This document shows, one piece after another, positions 16,069 through 25,629 of a stretch of 64,000 nt of DNA. Made by a program: the position numbers and the translations under genes. The DNA comes from Hymenobacter norwichensis DSM 15439 (lineage in GTDB: Bacteria; Bacteroidota; Bacteroidia; Cytophagales; Hymenobacteraceae). Position 1 is the first letter of the stretch. Each line of letters starts with the position of its first letter. The DNA is taken from positions 310,001 to 374,000 of the forward strand of contig NZ_ATVL01000009.1 in the NCBI RefSeq assembly GCF_000420705.1, in the 5' to 3' direction. The notes beneath the pieces are model-generated. The model saw only the letters and a program-made list of their open reading frames with translations. It had not been told where the DNA came from and did no database searches.

Positions 16069-16148
16069 TTTAGCTGTTAGCTGATGGCTATTAGCTCTTA
16101 GCCGACGTTCTGGAAAAGCTAACAGCTATCAGCCATTAGCTAACAGCC
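16069..16148. repeat. Inverted repeat built of GTTAGCT-type 7-mers
   Basis: Left arm ttagctgttagctgatggct... and right arm ...agctaacagctatcagcc, with tandem 7-mer variants in each arm. The right end overlaps the last four codons and the stop of the ABC transporter gene, so the C-terminal LAVS and TAA are encoded by repeat sequence. It is closely related to 27398-27485. Confidence 0.85.
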
Positions 16149-17911
16149 AAGACTGGTTGCCGTTCGCCGATTTGCTGGCGCCACATGGCGTAGTAAAGCC
16201 CTTTTTGCGCCAATAGCTCGTCGTGGCGACCCTGCTCGGCAATGTGGCCGCGCTCCAGTACGAATATTTTATCGGCATGCAGCACGGTGCTTAGGCGGTG
16301 CGCAATGAGGATGGTGATGTGCTGGCGCGAGCCGGAAAGCTCCCGCACCGTCTGGCTGATTTCTTCCTCGGTAAGAGAGTCCAGCGCCGATGTAGCTTCA
16401 TCGAACACTAGCAACGTGGGATGGCGCAACAAGGCTCGGGCAATGCTCAAACGCTGTTTTTCACCGCCCGACACCTTCACGCCGCCTTCGCCAATCACCG
16501 TATCCAAGCCCTGGGGGGCGCGGGCTAGTAGGGAGTCGGCGGCTGCTTGGCGCAGGGCTTGCAGGCACTGCTCGTCGGTAGCGTTGGGAGCCACAAAACG
16601 CAGGTTCTCGCGAATGGTGCCCGCAAACAGCTGAGTGTCCTGAGTGACAAAGCCGATTTGCTCACGCAGGGTGTCCAAGTCGATGTCAGTACCCGAAATG
16701 CTGTTGTAGAGAATCTGGCCAGTGGCAGGCGGATAGAGGCCCACCAGTAGCTTCACCAGCGTAGTTTTGCCCGAGCCCGACGGCCCCACGAAGGCAATGG
16801 TTTCGCCCAGCTTGGTATCGAAGGTGATGCCATCCAAAGCAGCGCTACTGGCCGATAGGTGTTTGAAATGCACGTCGGCAAAGGCCAGGGTTTCAATCTG
16901 CCGGATCACCTGCGGATGCGCAGGCTTCACTTCCTTGGGCGTGTCGAGAATCTGCTGGTAGTTGGCCAACGAAGCCTCGGTTTCGCGGTACACGTTGATG
17001 ATGGTACCCATTTCCTGCAACGGCCCGAAAATGGCGAACGAGTAGATAAAGAACGAGAAGAACTCGCCGACGCTGATAATGCGCTGCACCACCAGAAACA
17101 GCAGCATCATCAGGATAATGTTGCGCATCAGGTTGACAAAGGTGCCCTGCACAAACGACAGGGAGCGGAGGTAGCGCACCTTTTTCAGTTCCAGCTTCAG
17201 AATCTTGTTGGTGGTGGTGTTCAGGCGCTTGGTTTCCTGTTGGGCCAGCCCGAGGCTCTTAATTAGCTCGATGTTGCGCAAACTTTCGGTGGTAGAGCCG
17301 GCCAGCGCCGTGGTTTCGGCCACAATCGTCTTCTGAATCACCTTGATGCGCTTGCTCAAAAACAAGCTCAGCGTACCCAGAATCGGGATGGTGAGGAAGT
17401 ATACTACCGCAATGGGCCAGTACACGCTGATGGCGTACCAGGTCACGAAGATGATACCCACCAAGGAAATAAACAGGATATTTACGAAGCTCTGAATCAG
17501 CTTTTCCACGTCGGTGCGCACCTTCTGGAGCTTGCCCAGCGTTTCGCCGGAACGCTGATCCTCAAACACCTGATACGGTAGTTCCAGGGAGTGCCGCAGC
17601 CCATCGGAGTAGAGCTGCGCGCCCAGCCGCTGGGTGATGACGTTGGTGTAGTAGTCCTGGAAATTTTTGGCAATGCGCGACACCATGGCCACGCCTAGCG
17701 CTTGCAAAATGAGGAGGCCGGCGCCGCCGGTAATGAACTGCCAGAACGTGGGGTGCTGAGCCTCGCGCACCGCTGGCGTCACGAACTGGTCGATGATTTT
17801 GCGCAGGATGTAGGGGTCGAGCAGGGAAAAAATCTGGTTGATGGCAGCCAGTAGCAGCGCCAGTACCAGCAGGCCCCAATAGTGGCGCAGGTAGCTATAG
17901 AGTAGCTTCAT
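16136..17911 (-). CDS. ABC exporter half-transporter (fused permease-ATPase, MsbA/MDR type)
   Basis: 591 aa. Residues 1-310 hold six membrane helices of a type IV exporter. Residues 340-580 are the nucleotide-binding domain, with Walker A GPSGSGKTT, Q-loop 'IGFVTQDTQLFAGTIRENL', signature VSGGEKQRLSIARALL, Walker B LLVFDEATSALD and H-loop 'ILIAHRLST'. It should work as a homodimer, exporting lipids, drugs or peptides; nothing here fixes the substrate. The last residues and the stop lie within an intergenic repeat, so the extreme C-terminus may have been altered by repeat insertion. It is monocistronic. Confidence 0.9.
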   Translation of the reverse strand: MKLLYSYLRHYWGLLVLALLLAAINQIFSLLDPYILRKIIDQFVTPAVREAQHPTFWQFITGGAGLLILQALGVAMVSRIAKNFQDYYTNVITQRLGAQLYSDGLRHSLELPYQVFEDQRSGETLGKLQKVRTDVEKLIQSFVNILFISLVGIIFVTWYAISVYWPIAVVYFLTIPILGTLSLFLSKRIKVIQKTIVAETTALAGSTTESLRNIELIKSLGLAQQETKRLNTTTNKILKLELKKVRYLRSLSFVQGTFVNLMRNIILMMLLFLVVQRIISVGEFFSFFIYSFAIFGPLQEMGTIINVYRETEASLANYQQILDTPKEVKPAHPQVIRQIETLAFADVHFKHLSASSAALDGITFDTKLGETIAFVGPSGSGKTTLVKLLVGLYPPATGQILYNSISGTDIDLDTLREQIGFVTQDTQLFAGTIRENLRFVAPNATDEQCLQALRQAAADSLLARAPQGLDTVIGEGGVKVSGGEKQRLSIARALLRHPTLLVFDEATSALDSLTEEEISQTVRELSGSRQHITILIAHRLSTVLHADKIFVLERGHIAEQGRHDELLAQKGLYYAMWRQQIGERQPVLAVS

Positions 17912-18092
17912 GATAGGAGAGAGGTTCGTACAGAAAGCGCGGAGTGCGCCGTAAAGTTTTCACTATGACACGCCCCCTGTTTACCACTAAGGTCAGCCGA
18001 AAACTAAATCAGGGCATAGAATAGCCGCAGCTCTGGCGGTCAGGATTCATCTACTTACTATGCGCTAAGTAGTCAGTTACACAAAAGAGCCT

Positions 18093-18120
18093 TATGCTTC
18101 GGCTACATCTCTGCATGACG
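18093..18120. repeat. Decayed half copy of the 9.4-kb palindrome
   Basis: The sequence atgcttcggctacatctctgcatgacg differs from the right arm at 9475-9500 by a small insertion and a few changes. The other arm is missing. It sits in the 235-bp gap upstream of the ABC gene, where nothing else was recognised. Confidence 0.6.
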
Positions 18121-18146
18121 GCCGTGTAAGGGGATACTCACGTATC

Positions 18147-18557
18147 CTAGCTAGCTGAGGCTTTATTCCAGTACTGCATCACTTCCGGGATGCTGCTTTC
18201 CACCCAATCGGCTAGGTCACGCACTTTGTGGGCGGCTTGTTGGCCCAGGGGCGTAAGGCTGTACTCCACATGGGGCGGCACCACTTCGTAGGCCACACGG
18301 CGCACCAGGCCGTCGGCTTCCAGCCATTGCAGCGTCTGGGCCAGCATCCGCTCACTCACGCCATCAATTAGGCGGCGTAGCTCACTGAACCGGTGGGTTT
18401 CACCATCTAACACCATGAGGACCAGTACGCCCCAGCGGCTGGTAATGTGTTTCATGACGGTGCGGGAAGGGCAGGCCGCCGACAATAAATCACCGCGCCG
18501 CAGCTTGTCGGAGAGGGTAACAGCCTCGTTTGTCGAAGATAATTCAACTTTTTTCAT
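18147..18557 (-). CDS. HxlR-family transcriptional regulator, YtfH-like
   Basis: 136 aa winged-helix protein. The core 'CPSRTVMKHITSRWGVLVLM', 'THRFSELRRLIDGVSERMLA' and 'VPPHVEYSLTPLGQQAAHKV' matches E. coli YtfH nearly block for block. The N-terminal region has a Cys that is redox-sensing in several HxlR proteins (the 'AACPSR' motif). The start at ATG 18557 is preferred; a longer frame reaches into the operator region. It is divergent from qorB, as in E. coli (ytfH-ytfG), so it probably represses or activates qorB and itself through the inverted repeat between them. Confidence 0.9.
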   Translation of the reverse strand: MKKVELSSTNEAVTLSDKLRRGDLLSAACPSRTVMKHITSRWGVLVLMVLDGETHRFSELRRLIDGVSERMLAQTLQWLEADGLVRRVAYEVVPPHVEYSLTPLGQQAAHKVRDLADWVESSIPEVMQYWNKASAS

Positions 18558-18574
18558 ACTTACCTTTTTGTACG

Positions 18575-18593
18575 TACTTACTTTATGTAAGTA
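18575..18593. promoter_or_regulatory. Predicted operator of the HxlR regulator
   Basis: Perfect inverted repeat TACTTAC-N5-GTAAGTA (18575-18581 / 18587-18593). A further TACTTAC copy is at 18557-18563, close by. It lies midway in the 79-bp divergent gap between the regulator and qorB, where HxlR proteins typically bind. Confidence 0.65.
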
Positions 18594-18636
18594 TAGCACA
18601 TACTTTTGTCGGGTCACTCATCTAACCAACGAAATC

Positions 18637-19482
<846 letters not shown>

Positions 19483-19515
19483 GCCGCGAGAAGTAGTGCC
19501 AAGTTCAAGCTAGGT

Positions 19516-19560
19516 CGTGAAGCCCCACCCGCACCGAAGCGTTGCGGGTGGGGCTTCACG
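19516..19560. terminator. Strong hairpin after qorB
   Basis: Perfect 18-bp arms (cgtgaagccccacccgca and its complement) around a 9-nt loop. It has no T-run directly after, but it lies 34 bp past the qorB stop, followed at once by a second palindrome (19563-19613). Confidence 0.6.
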
Positions 19561-19562
19561 AT

Positions 19563-19613
19563 CTAACAAAGGCCATCATTCCGAGCTTGCCGAGGAATGA
19601 CGGCCTTTGTTAG
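19563..19613. repeat. Palindrome with 'gagcttgc' core, relative of 7314-7410
   Basis: Arms ctaacaaaggcc-a-tcattcc and ggaatga-c-ggcctttgttag, with the loop gagcttgccga. The inner part (tcattccgagcttgc) resembles gtcatcctgagcttgcgaag of the 7.3-kb element. It separates the convergent qorB and MFS genes and can terminate both. Confidence 0.7.
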
Positions 19614-19640
19614 GTATAGGTTGTTGCGAACCGACTGATG

Positions 19641-21332
19641 CTACGCGGGCGTTTCGCCGGCGGTGCTGGCTACCAGGCGGGTGCTGCCGGGCACCATAGG
19701 GGTACGGGCAGCTAGCTCAGCGGGGGCGTGTTCCGACAGCAGGCGCGCCACTACGGGCCTGTCGGGGCCTTGGTGGAGCTGGCGGGCCAGGGTTTTGATG
19801 TCAGCCTCTTCGCGGCTCACGCCCCGGTCATGGAGCTGCTCATATTCCTCCCAAGATTCCACCATGAAGTATTCCACTAGCCGCGTCGGTTCGGCCAAAT
19901 CGGCGTACAAACCCACCCGGATAGCCCCTTCGCGGCGCCGGATGCGGCTGAGCTCATCCATAATGGCAGCAAAGGCGGGCCGGTCGGCGGGGCTGATGTG
20001 GTAGGTGGTTGTGATGATGATGGGGCCGGCATCGGGGGCGGGTTCCTGGTCCAGCAATAGGTCAGGGCGGGAGCGGGCGGGCGTGAAGTCCAGGGCCTCG
20101 GTGCTGTTGCTAAGTGAGTACCGGAAAGCCAGCAGCGTGCTAAGCCCTAGCCAGATGGCCGCCCCGGTTAGAGCTACCGGCAACTCCCAGCGGCTGGCCA
20201 CCGACCCCCATACCACGCTGCCCAGCGCCATACCGCCCTGAATGGTAAGTAAATACAGGCTAATAGTACGGGCCTGCACCCAACGCGGTACCACCGTCTG
20301 TACACCCACGCTAAACGAGTTGAGCACCAGCATCCAAGCCATACCCACCAATACCAGCAGCGCCGAAAGCAGCATCTTGTTGTCGGCGAAAGCCAGCCCC
20401 AACAGCCCCACCGCAAACGAGAGTGTAGCCACCGTAACGCGCCAATTGATGGTGAGGCGGCGGTTGAGGTGGGGTAATAGTACGGCCCCCAGCACCGCCC
20501 CCGCGCCCATGCACGAGAGCAGCACTGAGTAAAACGAAGTTGGCAAAGCTAGGCGCCGCGCTACTACCGCCGGCATCAAAGCAAACAGCGCGCTGGCTCC
20601 AAATGTGAAGCACACCCCGCGCACCAAAATACGCTGCACCGGGGGGGCAAACCGGGCGTAGCGGATACCACCCCGGATGGCCGCAAATACCCGTTCCCCT
20701 GCCAATGTAGAGGTTACCTGCGGCTCCCGTTTCCAGCGCCACACCATGTAGATAGTAGCCAGAAACGACAGCCCGTTCAGGAGAAAAGCCGCTCCCGCCG
20801 AAAAGCTGCCAATCAGCAGTCCGCCCAGTGCCGGCCCGAAGGAGCGGGCTAAGTTGAAACTCACGCTGTTCAGGGCCAGTGCCTGCGGCAGCTGCGCACG
20901 GGGCACCAGTTCGGGCGTGACGGTCTGCCACACCGGGTTGTTAAGGGCCCCGCCTAGCCCCAGCAGAAACGTAAGCAGTAGCAGCAACCAGGGTGTAGTG
21001 AAACCCAACAGCGTAAGCGTGGCCAGCACGAGCGCCACGGCAGCCATCCAGGTTTGGGTGAGCATCAGCATCCGGCGCCGGTCCACCAGGTCGGCGAGGG
21101 CACCGGCGGGTAGGCTTAGCAGAAATACTGGCAGCGCCGATGCCGTTTGAAGCAGCGCCACCAGCACTGGCGAAGGCGTCAGCTCGGTCATGAGCCCCAC
21201 GGCCCCCACATTCTGCATCCAAGTACCGATGTTGGAAACGAATGAAGCAATCCACAACATCCGGAAAAACGGAATCTTGAGGGGCGCCAGAGAAGAGGCA
21301 GAGGGGGCCGCCGGGGCAACAGAAGCAGACAT
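19641..21332 (-). CDS. MFS exporter with C-terminal ABM-like domain (MFS_3 / EntS-like)
   Basis: 563 aa from ATG 21332; a longer frame adds 26 residues without family features. Residues 25-420 hold 12 helices of the EntS-like MFS_3 group: 'FRMLWIASFVSNIGTWMQNV' at the start, the motif-A-like 'GALADLVDRRRMLM', and 'NNPVWQTVTPELVP'. After a linker, residues about 450-540 form a soluble domain ('IIITTTYHISPADRPAFAAI', 'RRREGAIRVGLYADLAEPTR', 'EYFMVESWEEYEQLHDRG') of the antibiotic-biosynthesis-monooxygenase (dimeric alpha/beta barrel) type. This fusion occurs elsewhere in the family. The exported compound is unknown; siderophores are one possibility. Confidence 0.85.
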   Translation of the reverse strand: MSASVAPAAPSASSLAPLKIPFFRMLWIASFVSNIGTWMQNVGAVGLMTELTPSPVLVALLQTASALPVFLLSLPAGALADLVDRRRMLMLTQTWMAAVALVLATLTLLGFTTPWLLLLLTFLLGLGGALNNPVWQTVTPELVPRAQLPQALALNSVSFNLARSFGPALGGLLIGSFSAGAAFLLNGLSFLATIYMVWRWKREPQVTSTLAGERVFAAIRGGIRYARFAPPVQRILVRGVCFTFGASALFALMPAVVARRLALPTSFYSVLLSCMGAGAVLGAVLLPHLNRRLTINWRVTVATLSFAVGLLGLAFADNKMLLSALLVLVGMAWMLVLNSFSVGVQTVVPRWVQARTISLYLLTIQGGMALGSVVWGSVASRWELPVALTGAAIWLGLSTLLAFRYSLSNSTEALDFTPARSRPDLLLDQEPAPDAGPIIITTTYHISPADRPAFAAIMDELSRIRRREGAIRVGLYADLAEPTRLVEYFMVESWEEYEQLHDRGVSREEADIKTLARQLHQGPDRPVVARLLSEHAPAELAARTPMVPGSTRLVASTAGETPA

Positions 21333-21698
21333 AAAAACAGCAGAAGCGGAAACGCACTGCTTACGTGTGGAGGCATCGTTTTGGTTGATGCTGCTCTGCA
21401 ATACGCACATGGGTGTAGCCCGTTAGTAACCAAATTGCTTGCTCATGCCAAATGTGATGAGCTGGTGCCAGCGCAGGCCGCCCCAATTAGCTATTTCAAG
21501 CACAAGTCGCAGTAGTAGTCAGGATTATTTGCCAAGTGAAGCAGGTTAACGGAAGGGCGGATTAAGCACTAGAATAGTAGTTTATATAATTGTATTATTT
21601 GAATTATATATCAGGGCTTATTCGAGCGCAGATGCGGAAAGCGCCGTGAAGGAATGCTTTGTTAGCGAAAAATAATATTCGGGCATCTATGAACCTGC
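21333..21698. other. Non-coding region upstream of the MFS gene, AT-rich near 21.6 kb
   Basis: No supported gene. The part 21560-21620 is AT-rich (ttatataattgtattatttg). A 63-codon frame here has no family features and was rejected. Confidence 0.5.
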
Positions 21699-21718
21699 AA
21701 TCGTTTTCGAAAACGATT
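21699..21718. promoter_or_regulatory. 20-bp perfect palindrome, LacI-type operator candidate
   Basis: AATCGTTTTCGAAAACGATT is a perfect even palindrome with a central CG, the usual shape of LacI-family sites. It lies 313 bp before the CE15 esterase start. A second, shorter palindrome AATCGATT is at 21877-21884. No regulator gene is nearby, so the binder would be encoded elsewhere. Confidence 0.5.
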
Positions 21719-22030
21719 CCGGTCAATACAGTTTGTATCTGCCTGCTGAATTGGTTAGTGCCGCTTGGGGTACTCTCTATCTTCAGGTAATACACCGCAT
21801 ATCAGGGTAAAAACCTGATTTTTAAGCTTTGGTAGGCCTGTGCTAGCTTGGTTTCTCACAATTGTACTTCCCTCGTAATCGATTGCAAGGGGTAGCTCAA
21901 CCGTAGTTTGTGCTGCTTTTGCCGCTCCTAGTTGAAACGAGCTGCTTTATCCGTCCACCCTTATTTCCGCCGCTGCCTATGCCAATAGTATCCTGAATTT
22001 GTGCCTTCCGTTCATTTAACCCACCACAGT

Positions 22031-24592
22031 ATGAAAACATCATTTCTCTCACTTTCTGATAGAATCTTTACTTCGCTAGCAGCTACTGCATCTGGTCCGC
22101 TCAAAGTCCGGCGCATTGTGGCGGCTTGTCTGCTTGGCTGCACTAGCCTAGGCGTACAAGCGCAGAGTCTGCCGCTGGTTTACTCCGCCGAAAACACGGG
22201 CAGCGCTACTTGCGCAACTCCACCGTTGCCTTCCTTCAACCAACTGCCCGTTGTGGAGCCGCTGCCCGACCCGTTTATGTGGTCGGATGGCCGGGGACGC
22301 TCCACTAGTTTCACCGACTGGGAATGCCGGCGCAACGAAATCAAGGCTGAAATCGAGAACTATGAGATAGGCCGCAAGCCTGCTCGCCCGCAGAATATCA
22401 CGGCTAGCTACGCAGCCGGCGTGCTCACTGTCAACGTAACCGAAAATGGCCAGACCCTTACGCTGACGTCACAGGTTTCGCTGCCAACCGGTAGCGGGCG
22501 GTTTCCGGCTATTATTGGCATGAACAGCCCCTCGGGCAGCGTGCCGGCTTCGGTGTTTACCAACCGCAATATTGCCCGTATCACGTTCAGCCACAATCAG
22601 GTAACCACGTATAGTAACCCACAGCCGACGGACCCTTACTACCGCTTGTATCCCGACCAGAACCTCACCAACGCCGGGCAATACAGCGCCTGGGCCTGGG
22701 GCGTGAGCCGCATCATCGACGGCCTGGAGCTGGTGCAGGCCAGCCTACCCATCGACCTAACCCACCTGGGCGTGACGGGCTGCTCGTACGCCGGTAAGAT
22801 GGCTTTGTTTTCCGGCGCCTTCGACGAGCGGATTGCCCTGACCATTGCCCAGGAATCGGGTGGGGGCGGCGCGCCGGCTTGGCGCGTTTCCGAAACCTTG
22901 GGGGCTGTGGAAAAACTGGGGGCCACGGATTACCGCTGGTTCAAAGACGATATGCAGCAGTTTGCCGGCAGCAACGTGGCCAAACTGCCTCACGACCACC
23001 ACGAGCTGATGGCTATGATTGCGCCCCGGGCCTTGCTGGTAACCGGCAACACTGATTTCGAATGGCTAGCCAACCCTGCGGCCTACGTGTCGGCGCGGGC
23101 GGCGCATGAGGTGTGGAAGACGTTTGGGGTAGGGGACCGGTTCGGCTTTTATATTGATGGCGGGCACGGGCACTGCGCCATTCCCGGCACCCAATTGCCG
23201 GCAGTAGAAGCCTTTGTAGACAAATTTATGCTGGGCAATACCAACGTCAATACTGACATTACCGTCAACCCATACCCCTTAGTGAATTACCAGCGTTGGT
23301 ACCAATGGTGGGGCACCAACAATCCGGTGCTACCCGCCGAGCCGCTCGGCAAAAGAATCTGGCTGGAAGCAGGTTGCGCCGCCGTGGGCTCCGACTGGCA
23401 AACCGTAGCCGACCCAACTGCCACCAATGGCAGCTACCTAGTAGTGAATGGCTTGAACAGCACGGCCGCCGCTCCCGGCCCCAGCGGCCAAGTGACTTTC
23501 TCGTTCAACGTGGATAGCGCCGCTACCTACAACTTTGTGGCCCGCCTTAATTGCCCTACTGCCAACGATGACAGCTACTGGGTGAAGATTGACAACGGCG
23601 CCTTCGCAACAATCAACGGCCTGACTACTTCGGGCTGGCAATGGACGCGGCTCACTAGTTCTAACCTGAGTGTTGGCCCGCATACACTCACCATCGGCTA
23701 CCGCGAAGACGGTGCCCAGCTCGATAAGCTGCTGGTTACCACTTCCAACGCCACCATTACCGGGCTAGGTGGGGCTACCACTGAGGCCGATACCACGCCG
23801 CCAGTTATTAAAGCTGCGGGATTTATGATGGCTATTGAACGAAACGGCACCCGCACCATTGAGGCCGCCGATGTGGACTGGGGCAGCTACGACAATTGCA
23901 GCGGCGTGGCCTCCATGACGCTGGATAAGACGACGTTCACCTGCGCCAATATGGGCCCCAACCAGGTTACTCTCACCGTCACCGACAACGCCGGTAATTC
24001 CACCAGCGAAACCGTAACCGTGATGCTCGTGGACAATACGGCGCCTACCATTATGGCGGCGGGCTTTCAGGTAAGCCTGATGAATGGCACGCGCAAGATT
24101 GAAGCTAGTGACGTAGACTACGGCAGCACCGACGACTGTGGTATTGCTTCCATGACCATCAGCCCGAGCACCTTTACCTGTGCCAACATTGGCCCGAACG
24201 AGGTGACGCTGACCTGCGTGGACAACGCCGGCAACTCGGCCAGCAAAACCGTAACCGTACTGGTAACCGGCGACGCCAGCTGCTTGTCGTCGTTGGGTGG
24301 CTTGGCTAGCAACACCGTAAGCAGCGGCCCGGCCGGCGAGTTGCAGGCCTTCCCGAACCCGGCCACCGAGCAGGCTACTATCAGCTTCAAGGCGCTGAAA
24401 GCCGGTGCCGCGCAGGTGCTGGTGTACAACACCCTGGGCCGCTTGGTAGCCACCCTCTACGATGGACCAGTGGAAGCCGGCGGCCAGTACAGCGCCACCC
24501 TCGACAGCCGCGCGCTGCCGGGCGGCGTGTACACCTGCCAGCTCCGCACCCCCAGCGGCACCAAAACCACCCGCCTGCTAGTAGTGAAATAA
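22031..24592 (+). CDS. Secreted CE15 glucuronoyl esterase with CBM-like, two Ig/HYR-like repeats and T9SS tail
   Basis: 853 aa from ATG 22031. Signal region about 1-45. Residues 65-425 are a carbohydrate-esterase family 15 domain: nucleophile motif V-T-G-C-S(252)-x2-G-K, 'FDERIALTIAQES' with Glu275, and 'GGHGHC' with His379/381. A CBM6/35-like beta-sandwich follows ('IWLEAGCAAVGSDWQ' to 'AQLDKLLV'). Two repeats (about 600-685, 690-765) share 'TIEAADVDWGS'/'KIEASDVDYGS' and 'TFTCANMGPNQVTLT'. A sorting domain (about 780-853) ends in 'RLLVVK'. CE15 cleaves ester bonds between lignin and glucuronic acid of xylan, so it points to plant-biomass use. It is monocistronic with a terminator. Confidence 0.9.
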   Translation: MKTSFLSLSDRIFTSLAATASGPLKVRRIVAACLLGCTSLGVQAQSLPLVYSAENTGSATCATPPLPSFNQLPVVEPLPDPFMWSDGRGRSTSFTDWECRRNEIKAEIENYEIGRKPARPQNITASYAAGVLTVNVTENGQTLTLTSQVSLPTGSGRFPAIIGMNSPSGSVPASVFTNRNIARITFSHNQVTTYSNPQPTDPYYRLYPDQNLTNAGQYSAWAWGVSRIIDGLELVQASLPIDLTHLGVTGCSYAGKMALFSGAFDERIALTIAQESGGGGAPAWRVSETLGAVEKLGATDYRWFKDDMQQFAGSNVAKLPHDHHELMAMIAPRALLVTGNTDFEWLANPAAYVSARAAHEVWKTFGVGDRFGFYIDGGHGHCAIPGTQLPAVEAFVDKFMLGNTNVNTDITVNPYPLVNYQRWYQWWGTNNPVLPAEPLGKRIWLEAGCAAVGSDWQTVADPTATNGSYLVVNGLNSTAAAPGPSGQVTFSFNVDSAATYNFVARLNCPTANDDSYWVKIDNGAFATINGLTTSGWQWTRLTSSNLSVGPHTLTIGYREDGAQLDKLLVTTSNATITGLGGATTEADTTPPVIKAAGFMMAIERNGTRTIEAADVDWGSYDNCSGVASMTLDKTTFTCANMGPNQVTLTVTDNAGNSTSETVTVMLVDNTAPTIMAAGFQVSLMNGTRKIEASDVDYGSTDDCGIASMTISPSTFTCANIGPNEVTLTCVDNAGNSASKTVTVLVTGDASCLSSLGGLASNTVSSGPAGELQAFPNPATEQATISFKALKAGAAQVLVYNTLGRLVATLYDGPVEAGGQYSATLDSRALPGGVYTCQLRTPSGTKTTRLLVVK

Positions 24593-24620
24593 GTGCCGGC
24601 TACATAGCCACTCAATAAAA

Positions 24621-24651
24621 CAGCCCCGGCTTCTTAGTAAAGTCGGGGCTG
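24621..24651. terminator. Bidirectional terminator between esterase and bestrophin genes
   Basis: Stem cagccccggctt / aagtcggggctg (one G-T pair), loop of 7, followed by ctttgttttt on plus and preceded by caataaaa. It serves the esterase and the convergent bestrophin gene. Confidence 0.8.
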
Positions 24652-24714
24652 CTTTGTTTTTGCGAAGTGCCAAGTGGTGCGTCTTTACACCGTTCTGCTA
24701 GCTGCTAGAAGCAG

Positions 24715-25629
24715 TTACAGCACGTAAAAGGTCCCTTCTTCAGGAACCGGTACGCGTACTGGCGGCTTCTCGCCAATCATCTGCTTGAGGTTGGTTTCGA
24801 TGGTTTGGGCAATGGCCGTCATTGGGGTATCGGTGGGCTTGCACTCGAAGGGGTCCTGCAAGTGAATAGCCATTTTTTCAATCAGGAAAAAAGCCGACGA
24901 AATGGCTACCACCATCAGCACTTCCAGCACGCCAAATACTTCCAGCAGTGCAAACGGCAGCAGCATGACAAAGAAGAACAAGCAGAAGTGAATGTACAGC
25001 GTGTAAGTAGCCGGGAACACCGTGTTCTTGATTCGCTCACAGCGGCCCATCGAGTCGGTGAGCTTGGTCAGGATGCCTTCCATTTCCACCTGCTGATACG
25101 GATTCAGCCAGCCTTCCCGCAACGCGTAGCGCAAATCTTGGCCGTGCAGCAGAAGCAGAGCGTTGGGCACATTGTCGTGCTTGGCCACGAAGTCAACTTC
25201 CTCGGGTGTGAGGTAGCGGCGGATTTTATCGAGGTCCATTTGCTTGCGCAACGACATGCCCACGCTGTAGGTCCAGGCAATCTGCCGGTTGGTGAGCCGC
25301 TGCACCCAAGTGCGGGCGTCGGAAGAGTCATAAGGCGGCTCGGTGAAGCACAGCACCTGCCGAATCAGGGAGCGGGAGTCGTTCACGATGGCGCCCCAGG
25401 CAATGCGCGCCTCCCACCACCGGTCGTAGGCCTGATTGGACTTGAAGGCCAGCAGCAACGACAGAATCGTGCCTAGTACCATGGGTACGCTCAGCGGCAA
25501 CGACACTTCCATGATGTGCAGAAACCGGTCTTCCAGCGCAATGATGGAAGCATATATAAAGACGAATATTATTTCCCATTTAATCTTCCCAAACACGTAG
25601 GAAAGAGGGATTTTTGTTTTCAACAACAT
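24715..25629 (-). CDS. Bestrophin-family anion channel
   Basis: 304 aa with four main hydrophobic segments. 'LLAFKSNQAYDRWWEARIAW' is the family's most conserved block (FRxNxAYxRWWEGRxxW in bacterial bestrophins), and 'VNDSRSLIRQVL' follows. 'AISSAFFLIEKMAIHLQDPF' with the aromatic/acidic cluster 'DPFECKPTDTPM' is the second signature. Members form pentameric anion or cation channels in the inner membrane. No accessory gene is near. The upstream 675 bp are non-coding. Confidence 0.92.
   Translation of the reverse strand: MLLKTKIPLSYVFGKIKWEIIFVFIYASIIALEDRFLHIMEVSLPLSVPMVLGTILSLLLAFKSNQAYDRWWEARIAWGAIVNDSRSLIRQVLCFTEPPYDSSDARTWVQRLTNRQIAWTYSVGMSLRKQMDLDKIRRYLTPEEVDFVAKHDNVPNALLLLHGQDLRYALREGWLNPYQQVEMEGILTKLTDSMGRCERIKNTVFPATYTLYIHFCLFFFVMLLPFALLEVFGVLEVLMVVAISSAFFLIEKMAIHLQDPFECKPTDTPMTAIAQTIETNLKQMIGEKPPVRVPVPEEGTFYVL

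Noticed and set aside
16069..16148. CRISPR array from tandem GTTAGCT-like units
   Set aside because: Units are 7 bp, directly adjacent and arranged in inverted arms; there are no spacers and no cas genes.
18415..18636. Upstream extension of qorB
   Set aside because: It overlaps the divergent regulator and its operator; E. coli QorB begins at the equivalent of the ATG at 18637.
21604..21795. 63-codon minus-strand frame in the MFS-esterase gap
   Set aside because: Runs over the operator-like palindrome and has no signal, domain or conserved pattern.
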